A stretch of 8,616 nt of DNA from Methanosarcina sp. UBA402. Lineage in GTDB: Archaea; Halobacteriota; Methanosarcinia; Methanosarcinales; Methanosarcinaceae. Position 1 is the first letter of the stretch. The number at the start of each line of letters is the position of its first letter. The stretch is from the NCBI GenBank assembly GCA_002509325.1, contig DADO01000044.1:2264-10879 (forward strand). The letters are read 5' to 3'. Shown here in pieces: positions 1-6,612 of this stretch. Under the pieces are notes generated by a model. The model was not told the origin of the DNA and ran no database searches. It saw only the letters and a list, made by a program, of their open reading frames with translations. The position numbers and the translations under genes were made by a program.

Positions 1-37
1 TGAAGTAATAGCTCTATGTAAAAGGGAATAAAAGGTT

Positions 38-1000
38 TCAGGCCAGCATTCCCTTTACAATAATATCAATAGCGTCGTCTTCTTCAAGGCCGCGGGCCAT
101 GAGAGTTTCGACTTCTTTTTTGTCCACACACCCAATTGCAGCCTCATGGGTTACCTTGGCCAGAGGGTTGTCAACACGTACAATGGGGATAGCTTCGGCT
201 TTTGCATTTCCCTGGATAACCTCCATACAGTCAACATGCCCTCTCGCTCTCGGGGCACGGCCTTCAGTAATTCCCCTGAACTCTGACACTGCGTCATCGG
301 TAATGGCCAATCTGCTTTTGATTACGCTTCTGGCATTTTCCCCATTAAGGGATACTTTTTCCAGAATTTTTATTTTATCGTCCTTTTTCCCATATACCTT
401 GGTAACCATCTCACAAACAGCATCTTTTTCGGCATCCACGGTATAGTCGAATTCTAAATCCCCTACCCTGCCCGAAACGAGTGAGAAGTTTGTGTAGTAG
501 CTGCCCCCTTCCTCTATCTTTATATAAGCCTTCGGGATCACCTGAATCCCTCCATGGGGACCGTGGAAGTGAGTTTCCGTATACTTTAATGAGGCATTTT
601 TCCCTACAAACATTTGAGCATCCATTTTATGAATAACCTTTACAGCGTTAGGGAATGTACAGTGAGCAATGAGTTCAACAGCCGAGTCTTCTTCGGCCAC
701 GAAATTCATGTTTATTTCCTGGAGCCCGTCTTTTGGGATAATCCCGAAGCAAAGGTGAACAGGAAGTGGAATTTTATACCCTTTCTTGATGATCATTTTA
801 ACATCCACTCCATGTTCGGTCTCCTGAGTTTCGAGCACAATTCCTTCTGTCCCGTTCGCATTAAGCACCTTACTTCCACTTATCACAAGACTTGCAAGCT
901 CATGCTTATGCAGGACTGCAGCATCTCCCCCGGCTGCCGAATAGGCTGCATCCATATCTTCGATTTCGCTGGAAAGCGTACTAATGGTTATCTGGGTCAT
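38..1000 (-). CDS. sufB: SufB/SufD-family Fe-S cluster scaffold protein (short SufB type)
   Basis: This is the scaffold subunit of a SUF-type Fe-S assembly complex, acting in the cytoplasm with the SufC ATPase. The protein has 320 residues, far shorter than E. coli SufB (495). It keeps the C-terminal beta-helix core and the end block typical of the family (about 250-318), but lacks the long N-terminal region. Residues aligning with the functional E. coli SufB residues Cys405, His433 and Glu434 are present as Cys258, His285 and Glu286. These residues make it SufB-like rather than SufD-like. Other cysteines are at 84, 114, 196 and 291. The ATG start forms an ATGA overlap with the sufC stop, implying translational coupling. 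It is the last gene of the minus-strand series; 37 nt after its stop contain no clear terminator. The two-gene C-B set also fits the minimal SUF-like (SMS) class proposed for archaea. The family call is certain; the SufB versus SMS label is a matter of nomenclature. Confidence 0.95.
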   Translation of the reverse strand: MTQITISTLSSEIEDMDAAYSAAGGDAAVLHKHELASLVISGSKVLNANGTEGIVLETQETEHGVDVKMIIKKGYKIPLPVHLCFGIIPKDGLQEINMNFVAEEDSAVELIAHCTFPNAVKVIHKMDAQMFVGKNASLKYTETHFHGPHGGIQVIPKAYIKIEEGGSYYTNFSLVSGRVGDLEFDYTVDAEKDAVCEMVTKVYGKKDDKIKILEKVSLNGENARSVIKSRLAITDDAVSEFRGITEGRAPRARGHVDCMEVIQGNAKAEAIPIVRVDNPLAKVTHEAAIGCVDKKEVETLMARGLEEDDAIDIIVKGMLA

Positions 1001-1743
1001 TGTAAAGCCGCCTTAGGTGGGGACACCCTGCTGTCACACGGTATACACCTGTTTTTGAAAAATTCGCTAATTTCCAGGGGGTCTCCACTCCTGAGGATAG
1101 CCCCTTCACACATCAGGGACGCTTTATCGGAAGCAGCTGCAATCTCCTCTCTGTGTGTAATTACAAGTACCGAAGAACCATTTTCTTTTAAAGCCTGGAT
1201 CAGAGCCACGATCTCTTTTAAGGAAACGACATCGATCCCGGAATCAGGTTCATCAAGAATTGCAAGTTTTGGTCTCATTGTGATTATCGAGGCTAACTCT
1301 ATGCGTTTCCTTTCGCCTCCGCTGAGTGCCTCGCCAACTTCCCTGTCCAGGTATTTTTCGGGCTTAAGATCGACTTTTTTCAGGGCGTCTTTCAGCTCTT
1401 CTTCAGTAATGTCTCCATTGCCTTTTGCCCCGATTGCCAGGTAATCCCTGACCTTTAACCCTTCAAAACGGGCAGGTTCCTGCCAGGCAAGAGTAATGCC
1501 TTTTCTTGCACGTTCGGTTATTGAAAGCTTTGCGATATCTTCCCCATCAAAGATGAGGCTGCCTTCCTCGTGTTCATAGCCCTGGAGTCCCATAAGGGTG
1601 TAGGCAAGCGTACTTTTTCCTGCGCCGTTTGCACCTATAATGCTGTGAATTTCCTGGTCGCCGACCTCAAGATTAACCCCACGCAGGATTCTCTTCCCAT
1701 CACGGCTCAGCACCAGGTTTTTTAAAGATAGAATCTTTGACAC
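997..1743 (-). CDS. sufC: SufC, Fe-S assembly ABC-type ATPase
   Basis: This is the cytosolic ABC ATPase that energises the SufB scaffold; it is not a transporter subunit. Its 248 residues match the E. coli SufC length. Visible motifs are Walker A GANGAGKST (37-45), Q-loop Gln88 in LAWQEP, signature LSGGERKR (140-147), Walker B LAILDEPDSGID (160-171) and H-loop His197. The DEPDSGID wording is typical of SufC. The C-terminal tail is unusual: residues 231-248 carry a CxxC pair (Cys233, Cys236). The start is GTG, the only usual start after an in-frame TAA at 1758-1756. The best Shine-Dalgarno-like sequence, AGAGGTG, runs into that GTG instead of lying 5-9 nt upstream, so initiation is not explained simply. 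The gene begins 18 nt after the cobY stop with no terminator between, so co-transcription with the cob genes is likely. It overlaps sufB by 4 nt. Confidence 0.96.
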   Translation of the reverse strand: MSKILSLKNLVLSRDGKRILRGVNLEVGDQEIHSIIGANGAGKSTLAYTLMGLQGYEHEEGSLIFDGEDIAKLSITERARKGITLAWQEPARFEGLKVRDYLAIGAKGNGDITEEELKDALKKVDLKPEKYLDREVGEALSGGERKRIELASIITMRPKLAILDEPDSGIDVVSLKEIVALIQALKENGSSVLVITHREEIAAASDKASLMCEGAILRSGDPLEISEFFKNRCIPCDSRVSPPKAALQ

Positions 1744-1761
1744 CTCTAGTAGTTTTTAATT

Positions 1762-2367
1762 TTAGCCCTGCAGCAGATCCCTGCAGCGTTGCAGGTCCTT
1801 AACGGTATTTACGTTTATTGCTAGTTTGGGATTATCAAGTATCAGATTAAAGTCTTCCTGTTCGCTTCGGATTTGAGAACTGTCCAGAATATTAACTCCA
1901 GCAGGTACTATCAATTTCCCGTCCTTGTTAAAGACCGTATCTGGCCTGATTCCTGCTCCCTTACAAATGTTAATAGGGACATATACTGAAAGTGCAGGCT
2001 TACCTTCTTCTTTATATTTCTCAATTACCGAATCTATAATTTTAGGGTTTATCAGGGGGAGATCTGACATAATAATCATTACAGGGCCTGTTGTTTCTGA
2101 GGCTTCTACCGCATGGATCATATCCCCTACATAGTTTCCCCCAAAGGTCCTGATTACGCGGACTTCTCCTTTGTAGCGTTCCTGGATCATGATCTCGGTT
2201 TTGGGGGTAACAGGCGAAACCGCTACAAAAACCCTGTCTATATTCTTTGAGGCCCTGAGAGTATCTATTACGTAGGCTATTAGGGGTTTTCCAAGCAATT
2301 CAACACATGGCTTTTCTCCCATTCCAAGCCTTTGTCCGAACCCCCCTGCCATTACAATAGCATCCAT
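1762..2367 (-). CDS. cobY: CobY, GTP:adenosylcobinamide-phosphate guanylyltransferase
   Basis: CobY transfers GMP from GTP to adenosylcobinamide phosphate to give adenosylcobinamide-GDP, the activated corrinoid used by CobS. It is the archaeal replacement for bacterial CobU/CobP and, unlike them, is not a cobinamide kinase. The 201-residue length suits the family (about 200). The N-terminal nucleotidyltransferase signature MAGGFGQRLGMGEKP spans 6-20. A metal-binding type SDLPLI follows at 101-106, then PAGVNILD at 155-162 and NVNT near the C-terminus. No transmembrane segment is seen. The ATG start lies inside the end of cobS (16-nt overlap) and is backed by a strong ribosome-binding site, GGGAGGT, 5 nt upstream, so it probably initiates independently within the polycistron. 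A general NTP-transferase (MobA or GlmU-like) would be the alternative, but the flanking cobS makes cobY nearly certain. Confidence 0.95.
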   Translation of the reverse strand: MDAIVMAGGFGQRLGMGEKPCVELLGKPLIAYVIDTLRASKNIDRVFVAVSPVTPKTEIMIQERYKGEVRVIRTFGGNYVGDMIHAVEASETTGPVMIIMSDLPLINPKIIDSVIEKYKEEGKPALSVYVPINICKGAGIRPDTVFNKDGKLIVPAGVNILDSSQIRSEQEDFNLILDNPKLAINVNTVKDLQRCRDLLQG

Positions 2368-3194
2368 TCTAAACCTCCCATATTTCCGTTCAATGAAAGT
2401 TTCAGGATAACTGCGAGAATAATGAGAGCAGTTACTCTACCAATTTCGTTAGCAGTACCAATTCCATCTCCGTTTAAGCCGCCAAAGTGGGCATTGCTCC
2501 GGTTAAGAAGCACCAGAGCCGAGGTACAGGCTCCCAGATAAGGCAGCAGACCTGCCCACCCGAAAGGCAGGAAACAAACAATGGCACCGAATACGAAGCC
2601 TATCAAGAAATTCTTTCGGGTTGCTCCGTTTATAGTCATGGCCCCCAGGCCAGGGTAAGCCTGGTTTCCCTGTGGAGGTATGGGCTTTCCAAAGGCAGCA
2701 ATCGTTAACATGGACTGCTTTGCACTGACCTCTGCAATAAACATTGATGCAAACATTAAAACCGGAAGGTTAAGCCCGAAAACAGCCAGGCCTTCTTCCT
2801 GGACTGCTCTTATAGAACCGTAGAAGGTGAGCAGCAGCAGCATGCAGAAAGCTACTCCGCCTGTCCCGAGGGTTGTATCCTTGAGGGCTTTGATTTTTTT
2901 CTCAAGCGACCCATGAGCCATAAAACCATCCCCCATGTCAGTGACTCCATCGAGGTGGTTAAAACCTGTAATATAATATACAAATCCCATAATAAGGGCT
3001 GCAAGAATAGGTCCTGGAAATATTACCTGCCCTATGTATGCAATTGCCCCTATCAGAAGGCCGAGAACAGCTCCTACTATAGGATAGAAGTATATCTTCT
3101 TCATGAGTTCATCGATCCCTTCCATGCTGATTCCTACAGGGATCGTGGACAGAAAACCAAAACCCGATTTAAAAGCAAGTAAATATGAATTCAT
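2352..3194 (-). CDS. cobS: CobS, adenosylcobinamide-GDP ribazoletransferase (cobamide synthase)
   Basis: CobS joins adenosylcobinamide-GDP to alpha-ribazole 5'-phosphate, giving adenosylcobamide 5'-phosphate and GMP. It is an integral membrane enzyme. With the ATG start chosen here it has 280 residues. The family acidic motif is clear: GFNHLDGVTDMGDGF at 77-91. A second conserved block, GGLNGDGIGTANEIGR, spans 238-253. Hydrophobic segments lie near 38-58, 62-76, 114-126, 140-156, 195-230 and 254-266. A TTG codon 21 nt upstream (3215-3213, overlapping the cobZ stop as TTGA) would add seven residues. I prefer the ATG because AGGCGAT, close to the consensus AGGTGAT, lies 5 nt upstream of it, and the protein then begins at the conserved MNSYLLAFKSGFGFLS type N-terminus. 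The gene follows cobZ by 17 nt and overlaps cobY by 16 nt, so all three are probably one mRNA. Confidence 0.95.
   Translation of the reverse strand: MNSYLLAFKSGFGFLSTIPVGISMEGIDELMKKIYFYPIVGAVLGLLIGAIAYIGQVIFPGPILAALIMGFVYYITGFNHLDGVTDMGDGFMAHGSLEKKIKALKDTTLGTGGVAFCMLLLLTFYGSIRAVQEEGLAVFGLNLPVLMFASMFIAEVSAKQSMLTIAAFGKPIPPQGNQAYPGLGAMTINGATRKNFLIGFVFGAIVCFLPFGWAGLLPYLGACTSALVLLNRSNAHFGGLNGDGIGTANEIGRVTALIILAVILKLSLNGNMGGLEWMLL
2373..2379 (-). promoter_or_regulatory. Strong Shine-Dalgarno of cobY inside the cobS coding end
   Basis: On the minus strand GGGAGGT lies 5 nt before the cobY ATG, matching the archaeal 16S tail well. It sits inside the last codons of cobS. It fixes the cobY start and is the clearest ribosome-binding site in the window. 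Confidence 0.75.
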
Positions 3195-3211
3195 TGGACA
3201 TCGCCTGTTTT

Positions 3212-3754
3212 TCAATCCTTTCTTTCAAACTCTGCCATACCTCTTGAATACATGTTTGAGGATACGCCTCCTATAAGTCCCCCTATCACATCATCCATAA
3301 AAGGCCCCAGGTCTGCAAGGATTCCGGGTTTCTGTTTGTCATACCTGACAAATTCGAACGCACCCTTGGAGCCGCTAATATAAGTTGCAATACTTGTGCC
3401 AAGGACCTCGTCCGCGATTATAAAAGTAAGGTCCTTTTCATAGGAACTTTTGCTGAGATTTGGGAGAGTTCCTGCCCTGCCTTCTCGTTCCAACAGAATT
3501 CCTGAATAGATCAGAAGGCAGAGGTTTGGGTCCGAAAGTGCATACTTGAGTTCCCGTTTAAATAAAGCGTCTGCTTTCTCCCTGGTCTCAAGTCCTGGAT
3601 GTGGGACATACATCTCAAGAGCCGTATCAGCAAGGTCCTGGATACTGATGCCTTCTTCAGCAAGGACATCCAGGATATCGAGTGTAGCTTTTTCTTCTAT
3701 TTTCTCAGGCTGCCCTTTTTTCAGGTCCCTTTCTTCAATTTCGGATAACTTCAT
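3212..3754 (-). CDS. cobZ: CobZ, alpha-ribazole / cobamide 5'-phosphate phosphatase (PgpA-like)
   Basis: This 180-residue protein belongs to the family often labelled phosphatidylglycerophosphatase A. Sequence blocks include ADEVLG (114-119) and, near the C-terminus, the family signature DLGPFMDD followed by a Gly-rich GGLIGGVSSNMYSRG (148-172). The M. mazei homologue at an equivalent cob locus was shown to be CobZ, the phosphatase that replaces bacterial CobC in the last nucleotide-loop step. Its position directly before cobS and cobY supports that role over lipid metabolism. No strong transmembrane segment is seen, and residues 7-25 are highly charged. The ATG start is preceded by GTGATC, matching part of the archaeal Shine-Dalgarno, at short spacing. 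It heads the second half of the cluster after a 134-nt gap, with a TATA-like element about 55 nt upstream. The family call is certain; the substrate is inferred from the homologue and context. Confidence 0.9.
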   Translation of the reverse strand: MKLSEIEERDLKKGQPEKIEEKATLDILDVLAEEGISIQDLADTALEMYVPHPGLETREKADALFKRELKYALSDPNLCLLIYSGILLEREGRAGTLPNLSKSSYEKDLTFIIADEVLGTSIATYISGSKGAFEFVRYDKQKPGILADLGPFMDDVIGGLIGGVSSNMYSRGMAEFERKD

Positions 3755-3807
3755 ATGATCACTTCGGGGTTGTTAAAATGATTCTATAAGCTTCGAAAAT
3801 CTTTAAC

Positions 3808-3816
3808 GTTATATGG
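3808..3816 (-). promoter_or_regulatory. Candidate archaeal promoter (TATA box) for cobZ-cobS-cobY
   Basis: The 134-nt gap between cbiB and cobZ contains CCATATAAC on the minus strand, preceded by a purine/A-rich run (AAGAAAAAA) that could act as a BRE. A start site about 25 nt downstream would fall near 3786, leaving a leader of about 30 nt before the cobZ ATG. Farther upstream, toward cbiB, a 6-bp inverted repeat GAGCCC/GGGCTC (3826-3831 and 3865-3870) could form an mRNA hairpin, but no T-tract follows it. This is a visual match only. Confidence 0.4.
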
Positions 3817-3888
3817 TTTTTTCTTGAGCCCTTTTCCGCATCGAATTGGATTATCTCAGGATTTGGGCTCTGGCAGGCACAGAAAGGG

Positions 3889-4875
3889 TCATGGATACAG
3901 GTGTATCCCTGCTATCTGGATCACTGCCGCAAAGGCAGCAAGTGAGAAGCCTGAAGCAACTGCTATTAATTGGGATACCCTTTTTATATCTTTTACTTCG
4001 GTCGGGGGATATAAAGCCCCAAGTATATAATTATCGGGTTTTTCGAGTTTGACTCCGAGCGCGCCTGCAGTAGCTGCCATGGGATAGCCGGAATTGGGAG
4101 ATGGGGTTTTCATTCCGTCTTTAAGGGCGCTCTTTAAACTGTTTAAGGGATTAATTTTTCCTTGCTTTTTTGGGACCAGAGCCACTGTAAAGGCTGCCGC
4201 AAGAATAAATATGACAGAGACCCGGGCAGGGATCCAGTTTAATACGTCATCGAGTTTTGCTGAGAAGTATCCAAGTTCCCTGTATGGCTCGGTTTTGTAC
4301 CCAACCATTGAATCCAGAGTATTTACCGCTTTAAATGCGTATGCAGCCACAAGCCCAAATTCGCCGAAAAGGGCGTAATAGAAAATGGGGCTCAGAATGC
4401 CGTCAACATAGTTTTCGGATACGGATTCGACAACTGCTGAAGACATCTGGGTTGTGTTCAATTTGGAAGGATTCCGGCTTACATAAATCGGAAGCAGTTC
4501 CCTGACGTTCTCAAGCCTGTCTGCTTCAAGATGCCTGTAAATCTCCCTTGCAGGGCTAAGTAGACAGTTAATAGCAAAGGTGGCTTTCAAGAAATAAGCT
4601 TCAAGAAGGAGTGCAAACACCCTGGGAATCCATGGAAGGGCTGCAATGTAGAGCACAGAATAGCCCAGCAAAGCTGCAAAAAAGACGCAACAGAGCGCCA
4701 TTGCAGTTCCATAGAGTTTTCTGTGAGTCTGAGGTGCCGCATCTTTTAAAATGTTGATTAATTTTCCTATCCATACTACAGGGTGTACGGCAGCAGGCGG
4801 CTCTCCTAAAAAAATGTCTATACCTGCTGCAAGCAGAAGTACGAGAGCAAGGTGCCCGCTGTCCGGCACAATCAT
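3889..4875 (-). CDS. cbiB: CbiB, adenosylcobinamide-phosphate synthase (membrane)
   Basis: CbiB condenses adenosylcobyric acid with (R)-1-aminopropan-2-ol O-phosphate, the CobD product, to give adenosylcobinamide phosphate in an ATP-dependent amide-forming reaction. It is an integral membrane protein, here 328 residues, the usual length. Conserved blocks are GEPPAAVHPVVWIGK (24-38), SRNPSKLN (133-140), SENYVDGILSPIFYY (153-167), KAVNTLDSMVGYK (182-194), YFSAKLDDVLNWIPAR (203-218) and SPNSGYPMAATAGAL (259-273). Hydrophobic segments lie near 8-23, 56-80, 84-104, 160-180, 217-235 and 303-324. The ATG overlaps the cobD stop as ATGA, coupling the enzyme to the gene that makes its substrate. Archaeal annotation sometimes calls this gene cobD, which is easily confused with the neighbouring decarboxylase. 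Confidence 0.95.
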   Translation of the reverse strand: MIVPDSGHLALVLLLAAGIDIFLGEPPAAVHPVVWIGKLINILKDAAPQTHRKLYGTAMALCCVFFAALLGYSVLYIAALPWIPRVFALLLEAYFLKATFAINCLLSPAREIYRHLEADRLENVRELLPIYVSRNPSKLNTTQMSSAVVESVSENYVDGILSPIFYYALFGEFGLVAAYAFKAVNTLDSMVGYKTEPYRELGYFSAKLDDVLNWIPARVSVIFILAAAFTVALVPKKQGKINPLNSLKSALKDGMKTPSPNSGYPMAATAGALGVKLEKPDNYILGALYPPTEVKDIKRVSQLIAVASGFSLAAFAAVIQIAGIHLYP

Positions 4876-6362
4876 AGGATAGGCTCCATCACTTTCTTCC
4901 AGGCTACCTTCACAAGCTCATCCGTATCTCCTTCCTGCATAAGGCAGTCAAGGATTTTCTGGGCTGTTTCTTTATTGTGAACCAGATGACAGTCAACACA
5001 GCTCCATACCTTGCCGCCTCTTGAGCTCTCGATCCATTTTCCTCCTGTCCGCTCATTTTCACAGGGATAGAATGGACAGAAGCAGAAGGTACAGTTCTGG
5101 CCTTCAAAGTGGCAGGGATAGTACTCACAGGTTTTCCTGCTTCCTATACCTTCCTCAGAAGCTTTTTCGATCACCTGCTGCAGCTCGTTTTTTGCCTGTT
5201 CTTTGCCCCACTGGGTAATTACATCCCCGATTGCAGCAATCAGCCTGTTGTTTTCTTCTTCGGTGCGGACTGCAACTCTTATGTAATCCTTTCCAAGGCC
5301 GTGGAAGGATGAACAATCTCGTATAAGGATTCCGCGCGCTGCCAGGCGTGCAGTTAATTCTGTTGAGTCAAGCATAAATTTGCTGATATTGACAAAGATA
5401 AAGTTTACATTTGCTTCCCCGGCTTTAAATCCCCTGATTCTGTCGAGTTTGGCTTTAAGCTTCTCGCCTTCGGTTTTGATCTTAACTCTTGCTTTTTTCA
5501 GGTAAGGGTTTTCTATTCCGCCTTCGATGTTTAAAAGGGCGGTCCCTACAGCGTTTGCCACGGTTCCGAGGTTCCAGGAAAGCCTGGCAGTATCCAAAAT
5601 TTCAGCCATTTCGGGGGAAGCTATCCCAAAGCCCATTCTGATTCCCGGGATTGCAAAGTCCTTTGTAAGGGAACGCATGACAAAAACGTAGTTATTACTT
5701 GCTGCAAGGTCGGCAACGCTCTGTGAAGGATCAGAAAGTTCAATAAAAGCCTCGTCTACAAAAAGCAGGGTTTCATGCTTCTCGCAGCGTTCTGCAAGTG
5801 TTTTGATTTCTTCTCGCGTACGGAGTTTTCCTGTTGGGTTATTGGGGTTGCAAATAAACAGGATTTTTGCTTTTTCCAGAAGCTCGTCAGGAAGTATTTC
5901 TACCTCATCCTGGCTGGGGTACTGCAGTTTTGCTCCCATAATCCGGCACTGCATCCCATATTCTCCGAAAGTGGGCCAGGGCAGAAGGACGATATCTCCT
6001 TTTTCAACTACACATTCCACTACAAGCCTGATAATTTCTGTTGAACCATTACCTGGAATTATATTCTGCGGGGTTACTCTAAGCCCTACAAACTTTGCAG
6101 CAGCCTCTCGAAACTCAGGATATCGGTTGTCAGGATATTCGGTAAGTTTTTTAAAACTCGTTTTAAGAATATCATCAAAGCTCAATCCGCTTTCTGGATG
6201 CTCAAAAGGGGTTCCCAGTGGGTTAAAATTCGCACTGAAGTCAAGAATTTCGCTTTCAGGAATCCCATAAATCTCAGATGTTTCCTGTATTAGCCCTCCA
6301 TGTCTACAGGGCTTCAGGTCAAGCAGATGCTTCCTTAAAGGTACACTTCTTTGCTCTGACAC
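4872..6362 (-). CDS. cobD: CobD, L-threonine-O-3-phosphate decarboxylase with C-terminal Cys-rich domain (probably also L-Thr kinase)
   Basis: This PLP enzyme supplies (R)-1-aminopropan-2-ol O-phosphate to CbiB. Residues 20-385 form a fold-type I aminotransferase domain: HGG (21-23), LDFSANFNPLG (40-50), PGNGSTE (103-109), NPNNPTGK (172-179), DEAF (203-206), the PLP lysine Lys234 in SLTKDFAIPG, and IRVAVR (361-366). Residues 410-475 form a cysteine-rich domain with nine Cys (412, 417, 424, 427, 429, 434, 455, 458, 473) plus His418, 459 and 462, resembling the Cys-rich small-domain family. At 496 residues it is much longer than bacterial CobD (about 360). Work on M. mazei CobD reported a bifunctional L-Thr kinase/L-Thr-phosphate decarboxylase whose activity depends on metallocentres, and this protein has that architecture. 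The start is GTG: a TAA lies six codons upstream and no ATG or TTG intervenes. The ribosome-binding site is weak (GCGATC, 3-nt spacing), so the leader may be short. It is the first gene of the minus-strand cluster. Confidence 0.94.
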   Translation of the reverse strand: MSEQRSVPLRKHLLDLKPCRHGGLIQETSEIYGIPESEILDFSANFNPLGTPFEHPESGLSFDDILKTSFKKLTEYPDNRYPEFREAAAKFVGLRVTPQNIIPGNGSTEIIRLVVECVVEKGDIVLLPWPTFGEYGMQCRIMGAKLQYPSQDEVEILPDELLEKAKILFICNPNNPTGKLRTREEIKTLAERCEKHETLLFVDEAFIELSDPSQSVADLAASNNYVFVMRSLTKDFAIPGIRMGFGIASPEMAEILDTARLSWNLGTVANAVGTALLNIEGGIENPYLKKARVKIKTEGEKLKAKLDRIRGFKAGEANVNFIFVNISKFMLDSTELTARLAARGILIRDCSSFHGLGKDYIRVAVRTEEENNRLIAAIGDVITQWGKEQAKNELQQVIEKASEEGIGSRKTCEYYPCHFEGQNCTFCFCPFYPCENERTGGKWIESSRGGKVWSCVDCHLVHNKETAQKILDCLMQEGDTDELVKVAWKKVMEPIL

Positions 6363-6392
6363 GTTGATCGCAAATATTTAGTGTGAATCATG

Positions 6393-6400
6393 TATATTAA
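6393..6400 (-). promoter_or_regulatory. Candidate TATA box upstream of cobD
   Basis: On the minus strand TTAATATA lies about 31-38 nt before the cobD GTG. A start site about 25 nt downstream would leave only a very short leader, consistent with the poor ribosome-binding site. A second similar sequence, ATTAATATA, sits farther upstream near 6509-6517. The region is so AT-rich that chance matches are expected. Confidence 0.3.
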
Positions 6401-6542
6401 GCTGCTTATTAAATTACTCAACTTAACTTACCTTTATTTGCTTTACGATTGTTTGATTGCGAAAACTTCTGCTTTTAGAATCCATTCTACTTTATTTTAC
6501 AGAAAAATTATATTAATCCAGTCGTTTCCTTTGTCTTATTAC

Positions 6543-6575
6543 TATTATTATTATTATTATTTTATTATTATTATA
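6543..6575. repeat. ATT/TTA trinucleotide microsatellite
   Basis: Six TAT units in a row (6543-6560) are followed by an interruption of extra T and then about four more TAT/TTA units ending near 6575. A partial unit precedes it (6536-6541). It lies in the divergent cobD/hisS intergenic region, about 180 nt before cobD and about 260 nt before hisS. Pure triplet repeats of this length are prone to slippage. Read on the plus strand it produces a run of tyrosine codons in a meaningless ORF, so it is not coding. Confidence 0.85.
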
Positions 6576-6612
6576 TTTCTTTTTCTACAATATGTCATTT
6601 TTGCTGAATTCA

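Noticed and set aside
614..1444. A 276-codon plus-strand ORF opposite sufC and sufB
   Set aside because: It is antisense to two well-conserved genes and crosses their junction. Its sequence shows no motif or recognisable domain, and its openness follows from the codon use of the real genes.
3192..3215. TTG start for cobS at 3215 (287 residues)
   Set aside because: The ATG at 3194 has a well-spaced AGGCGAT site and gives the conserved N-terminus. The purine-rich stretch before the TTG is too close to it.
5803..6270. A 155-codon plus-strand ORF inside cobD
   Set aside because: It lies wholly antisense to the PLP domain of cobD, whose motifs are intact. It has no supporting motif.
6363..6530. 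Cobalamin riboswitch upstream of cobD
   Set aside because: I looked for a B12-box-like GC-containing conserved element and a large folded leader. The region is AT-rich without it, and the probable leader is very short. This class is rare in archaea.
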